Assembly (NCBI GenBank): GCA_023398955.1
Contig: JAEWRL010000171.1
Coordinates: forward strand, 1 to 60,832
Direction of reading: 5' to 3'
Length of the DNA stretch: 60,832 bases
Source: Pseudomonadota bacterium
Lineage (GTDB): Bacteria; Myxococcota_A; Polyangia; Polyangiales; Polyangiaceae
The notes under the pieces were generated by a model that was given only the letters and a program-made list of their open reading frames with translations, was not told the DNA's origin and ran no database searches. The translations under genes and the position numbers were made by a program. This document shows, piece after piece, positions 58,919-60,832 of the stretch. Within the stretch, counting starts at the first letter, position 1. Every line of letters starts with the position of its first letter.

Positions 58919-60412
58919 ATGCTAGGCCGCCTCTGGGGCCAGTCGGTGCATACAATGATCCTCGCAGCGCTTCTCCGACGAGCTTGGCCGCTCTTCTCAC
59001 TGTTTCTTGCCGGCTGCGCGGGAGGCCCCCAGGAGGAGAGCGGATCGCAGCGCGACTCCTCCGAAGCGACATTCCGTATCTTCTCCTTTTGGACAGAGGG
59101 CGGTGAGCGCGAAGCATTGAACGAGCTGGTCTCGACCTTCGAAACAGAGCACCCCGAGCTGACCATCGACGTCTTTCAGCAGGACGGTGGACTACAGGGC
59201 TTTCAGAAGATGTTCCGGCTCCGCTCGGAGCAGAACACCTATCCCAACGTGATCCAAGCCAATGCCGGGCTCGGCGTTCTTGAGTGGGCGCTCCGCGGTC
59301 GAGGGGACACCGACTCCTCCATTCTTCTCGACTTCGGTCCATCCCTGGACCCAACTCTCGTCCGGGCCCTCCACCCAGAAGCCTTGCGGTCCGTCAGTTA
59401 TGAGGAGGAGACCACGGACCCTGAGCACTGTGGGAAGAGTCCGCCTTGCACGGTGACGCGGCGCTTTGGAATGCCCCTAAATGTCCACCGTAACAACCTC
59501 CTCCTTTATGATAGCCGCTTCCTCCGCGAGGAGCTGGACGTCCCTGCTCCGTCATCCTGGGAGGAGCTCATCCAGCTCTGTGAGAGGGTCCGCGCCGAGT
59601 TCGGGATTGCGCCTTTCGCGATCGGGGGGAAGGACAAGTGGCCCCTTCACGTCCTATTCGAAGGGCTGTTGCTATCCGTGGCCGAGCCTGGGTTCTACGA
59701 CGAGCTCTGGCGCGGGCAGCTGGCGCTCACGGCGGGCGGCGTGACGATGAAGACGGTGGAGGCGGCGCTCGATAGGTTCCTGGAGCTTCGCGCCTGCAGC
59801 AGCCGCGACGCCGGGAGCGTTCGTTGGTCGGACGCCGTCGAACGAGTCGTGCAATCGAAGGAGCGCGGGTCCGCTTCAGCGAGCGCTGCCTTCACCGCGA
59901 CGGGCGATTGGGCTGTGGGGCTGCTCCAATCCCACGGGCTGAAACTGGGAGAGGACTTCGATTTGGTGCCCTTTCCCGGCACGGAAGACGTCTTCGTCAT
60001 GACTGTCGACACCTTCGCAATTCCCCTCGGCTCCTCGCAAAAGGCTGCGGGTCTCGAGTTCATCCAGACCATCGGCAGGGCCGAGGTGCAGAGCCGGTTC
60101 AGCCGAGTGAAGGGCTCCATCCCAGCCCGGGTAGATGCCACGGTCGACCCTTCGAATGCGGTCAGCATCCGCAACTACTGCGACCTGTGGGGCGGCGGCA
60201 ACGCCCACGAAACCGCACCCGAGTGCCACCCGGGCGCCGCGCCGAAGCCGCCTGTATATTCCATCGCGATGCTGCTCCCAAACCGCGCCGTCGAGGCGCT
60301 CGACCAAGCGCTCTTCGCTCTCCTCCAAGACGGGGAGAAAGAGACCGTGCGTATCCTGCTTCGCAACTACTATCCCTTATTTAGAAGGTCCGCTGCGGAC
60401 AGCAGGCTCTGA
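58919..60412 (+). CDS. Sugar-type ABC transporter substrate-binding lipoprotein
   Basis: 497 aa from ATG 58919 with CGAGG upstream; the frame opens at GTG 58868, and ATG 58955 is another possibility. Lipobox SLFLAGC (Cys33). The fold is that of family 1 extracellular solute-binding proteins: FRIFSFWTEGGEREALNELV, STFETEHPELTIDVF, SWEELIQLCERVRAEFGIAP, FAIGGKDKWPLHVLFEGLL, FTATGDWAVGLLQSHG and a VDTFAIPLGSSQKAAGLEFI end. These bind oligosaccharides. A CxxxC pair (EHCGKSPPCTV) and late Cys residues are unusual for the family. No permease or ATPase gene lies beside it, so it must work with distant partners or act as a sensor. Confidence 0.88.
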   Translation: MLGRLWGQSVHTMILAALLRRAWPLFSLFLAGCAGGPQEESGSQRDSSEATFRIFSFWTEGGEREALNELVSTFETEHPELTIDVFQQDGGLQGFQKMFRLRSEQNTYPNVIQANAGLGVLEWALRGRGDTDSSILLDFGPSLDPTLVRALHPEALRSVSYEEETTDPEHCGKSPPCTVTRRFGMPLNVHRNNLLLYDSRFLREELDVPAPSSWEELIQLCERVRAEFGIAPFAIGGKDKWPLHVLFEGLLLSVAEPGFYDELWRGQLALTAGGVTMKTVEAALDRFLELRACSSRDAGSVRWSDAVERVVQSKERGSASASAAFTATGDWAVGLLQSHGLKLGEDFDLVPFPGTEDVFVMTVDTFAIPLGSSQKAAGLEFIQTIGRAEVQSRFSRVKGSIPARVDATVDPSNAVSIRNYCDLWGGGNAHETAPECHPGAAPKPPVYSIAMLLPNRAVEALDQALFALLQDGEKETVRILLRNYYPLFRRSAADSRL

Positions 60413-60614
60413 TAGCGTCCGCGTCGGCACGCACCTTCACGAGGATTCAACCTAGATTTCGCGCGCCCCCCGGCACATGGGCGCTGAATCCTGCGGAATT
60501 CTCGGCTGTTCATCCCGCGGTGTGGCGCGCGTGGCTTCATCCATGAGGTGAAGTAGCGGCTAACCGCCGGAGCTGTCGATCGATCGTCCGATCTAGGATC
60601 TTCAGCGCTCGGGG

Positions 60615-60662
60615 GAAATGGCCCGGGTATGCTCGCGAGAAATGACCCAGGCTTGGCGCGCG
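60615..60662. repeat. Pair of 24-bp spaced repeats, possible IS21-type end remnant
   Basis: GAAATGGCCCGGG at 60615 and GAAATGACCCAGG at 60639 are 24 bases apart; on the minus strand they read as CCTGGGTCATTTC-like repeats. IS21-family elements carry multiple repeats at their ends, often with a TGGGTCA core (from memory). No istA/istB gene is present, so this would be a remnant at most. Confidence 0.3.
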
Positions 60663-60758
60663 CCAACAGCCGGCTACCCGGTGAGGCGGCTGTGGATAGC
60701 GCACAACCTGGGACCGAGTTCGGGCGCCCCAGAGGAACGGGCACGCTCGAGAGTCAAA

Positions 60759-60828
60759 GCGCGGCCCTGGCGCAGACGCTCGACGGACAGAGCCGTCGCG
60801 GCACCGCGCCTGCGCCCGCGGGTACGAA
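60759..60828 (+). repeat. Dispersed 70-bp repeat, copy at right edge
   Basis: This stretch aligns gaplessly with 10645-10714 (about 56 of 70 bases identical), ending in the core GGCACCGCGCCTGCGCCCGC and a shared ACGAA. It lies about 50 kb from the other copies. Confidence 0.65.
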
Positions 60829-60832
60829 ATCA

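Larger units (their letters stand above)
60413..60832. other. Right-edge intergenic region with repeats
   Basis: No supported gene. It holds a pair of 24-base-spaced repeats beginning GAAATGGCCCGGG (60615) and GAAATGACCCAGG (60639). It also holds a copy of the dispersed 70-bp repeat at 60759-60828. Confidence 0.45.

Noticed and set aside
60370..60744. 124-aa minus-strand frame at the right edge.
   Set aside because: No signal, domain or ribosome binding site; overlaps the end of the solute-binding gene and repeats.
1..60832. CRISPR arrays, rRNA and tRNA genes.
   Set aside because: No regularly spaced repeat-spacer pattern, rRNA block or tRNA cloverleaf was recognised by eye.

Overview
The window looks like chromosomal DNA of a GC-rich myxobacterium, most likely Polyangia (Sorangium/Polyangium-like). 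The reasons are the very high GC, many lipoproteins with a lipobox followed by long Gly/Ser/Ala linkers, CGxC cysteine repeats typical of myxobacterial surface proteins, myxobacterial-type ECF sigma factors, and many GTG/TTG starts. This placement is inference from sequence style, not from a marker gene. No rRNA, tRNA or CRISPR array was seen.

Layout. 1-4.3 kb: surface lipoproteins and a CARDB-like protein with a Lys-rich tail. 4.3-9.8 kb: a small replicon-like or satellite-like island. It has a possible integrase tail, a near-consensus sigma-70 promoter, two small DNA-binding proteins, a coiled-coil protein, a 67-aa protein, a PrimPol/VapE primase-helicase, a rho-independent terminator, two clusters of TGATCCGC iterons and an AT-rich segment that resembles a replication origin. 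9.85-10.35 kb: a membrane-anchored protein. 11.2-25.0 kb: ten tightly overlapping plus-strand genes encoding the baseplate, spike and fibre part of a contractile injection system (eCIS/Afp-PVC-like). They cover the CIS tube-adaptor, LysM-like protein, gpD-like hub, gpV/gp5-like spike, PAAR-like tip, gp25, two J-type wedge proteins, tail protein I and a DUF6519/beta-helix protein. Sheath, inner tube, AAA+ ATPase and cap genes are not in the window. A FliB-like lysine methylase follows.

26.5-57.2 kb: a loose plant cell-wall polysaccharide region. It includes a GH115 alpha-glucuronidase, a lipoprotein upstream of it, an SGNH esterase, a protein built of six CBM4/9-like modules with no catalytic domain, a PL11 rhamnogalacturonan lyase and a pectin-acetylesterase-like protein. 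Interspersed are an asparagine-synthetase-like protein, a VWA lipoprotein, an ECF sigma/membrane partner/outer-membrane protein set, a TetR-Omp85-DUF4386 unit with a clear operator, and an RND adaptor-permease pair. 57.2-60.4 kb: a cysteine-rich lipoprotein that may start at CTG, a PEGA-like membrane protein and a solitary sugar-type ABC substrate-binding lipoprotein.

How it may work together (inference): the hydrolases, esterases and binding lipoproteins would sit on the cell surface and debranch xylan and pectin. The CIS baseplate operon would need sheath and tube genes from elsewhere to make a complete particle. The VapE island is a separate mobile unit that appears to have lost its integrase.
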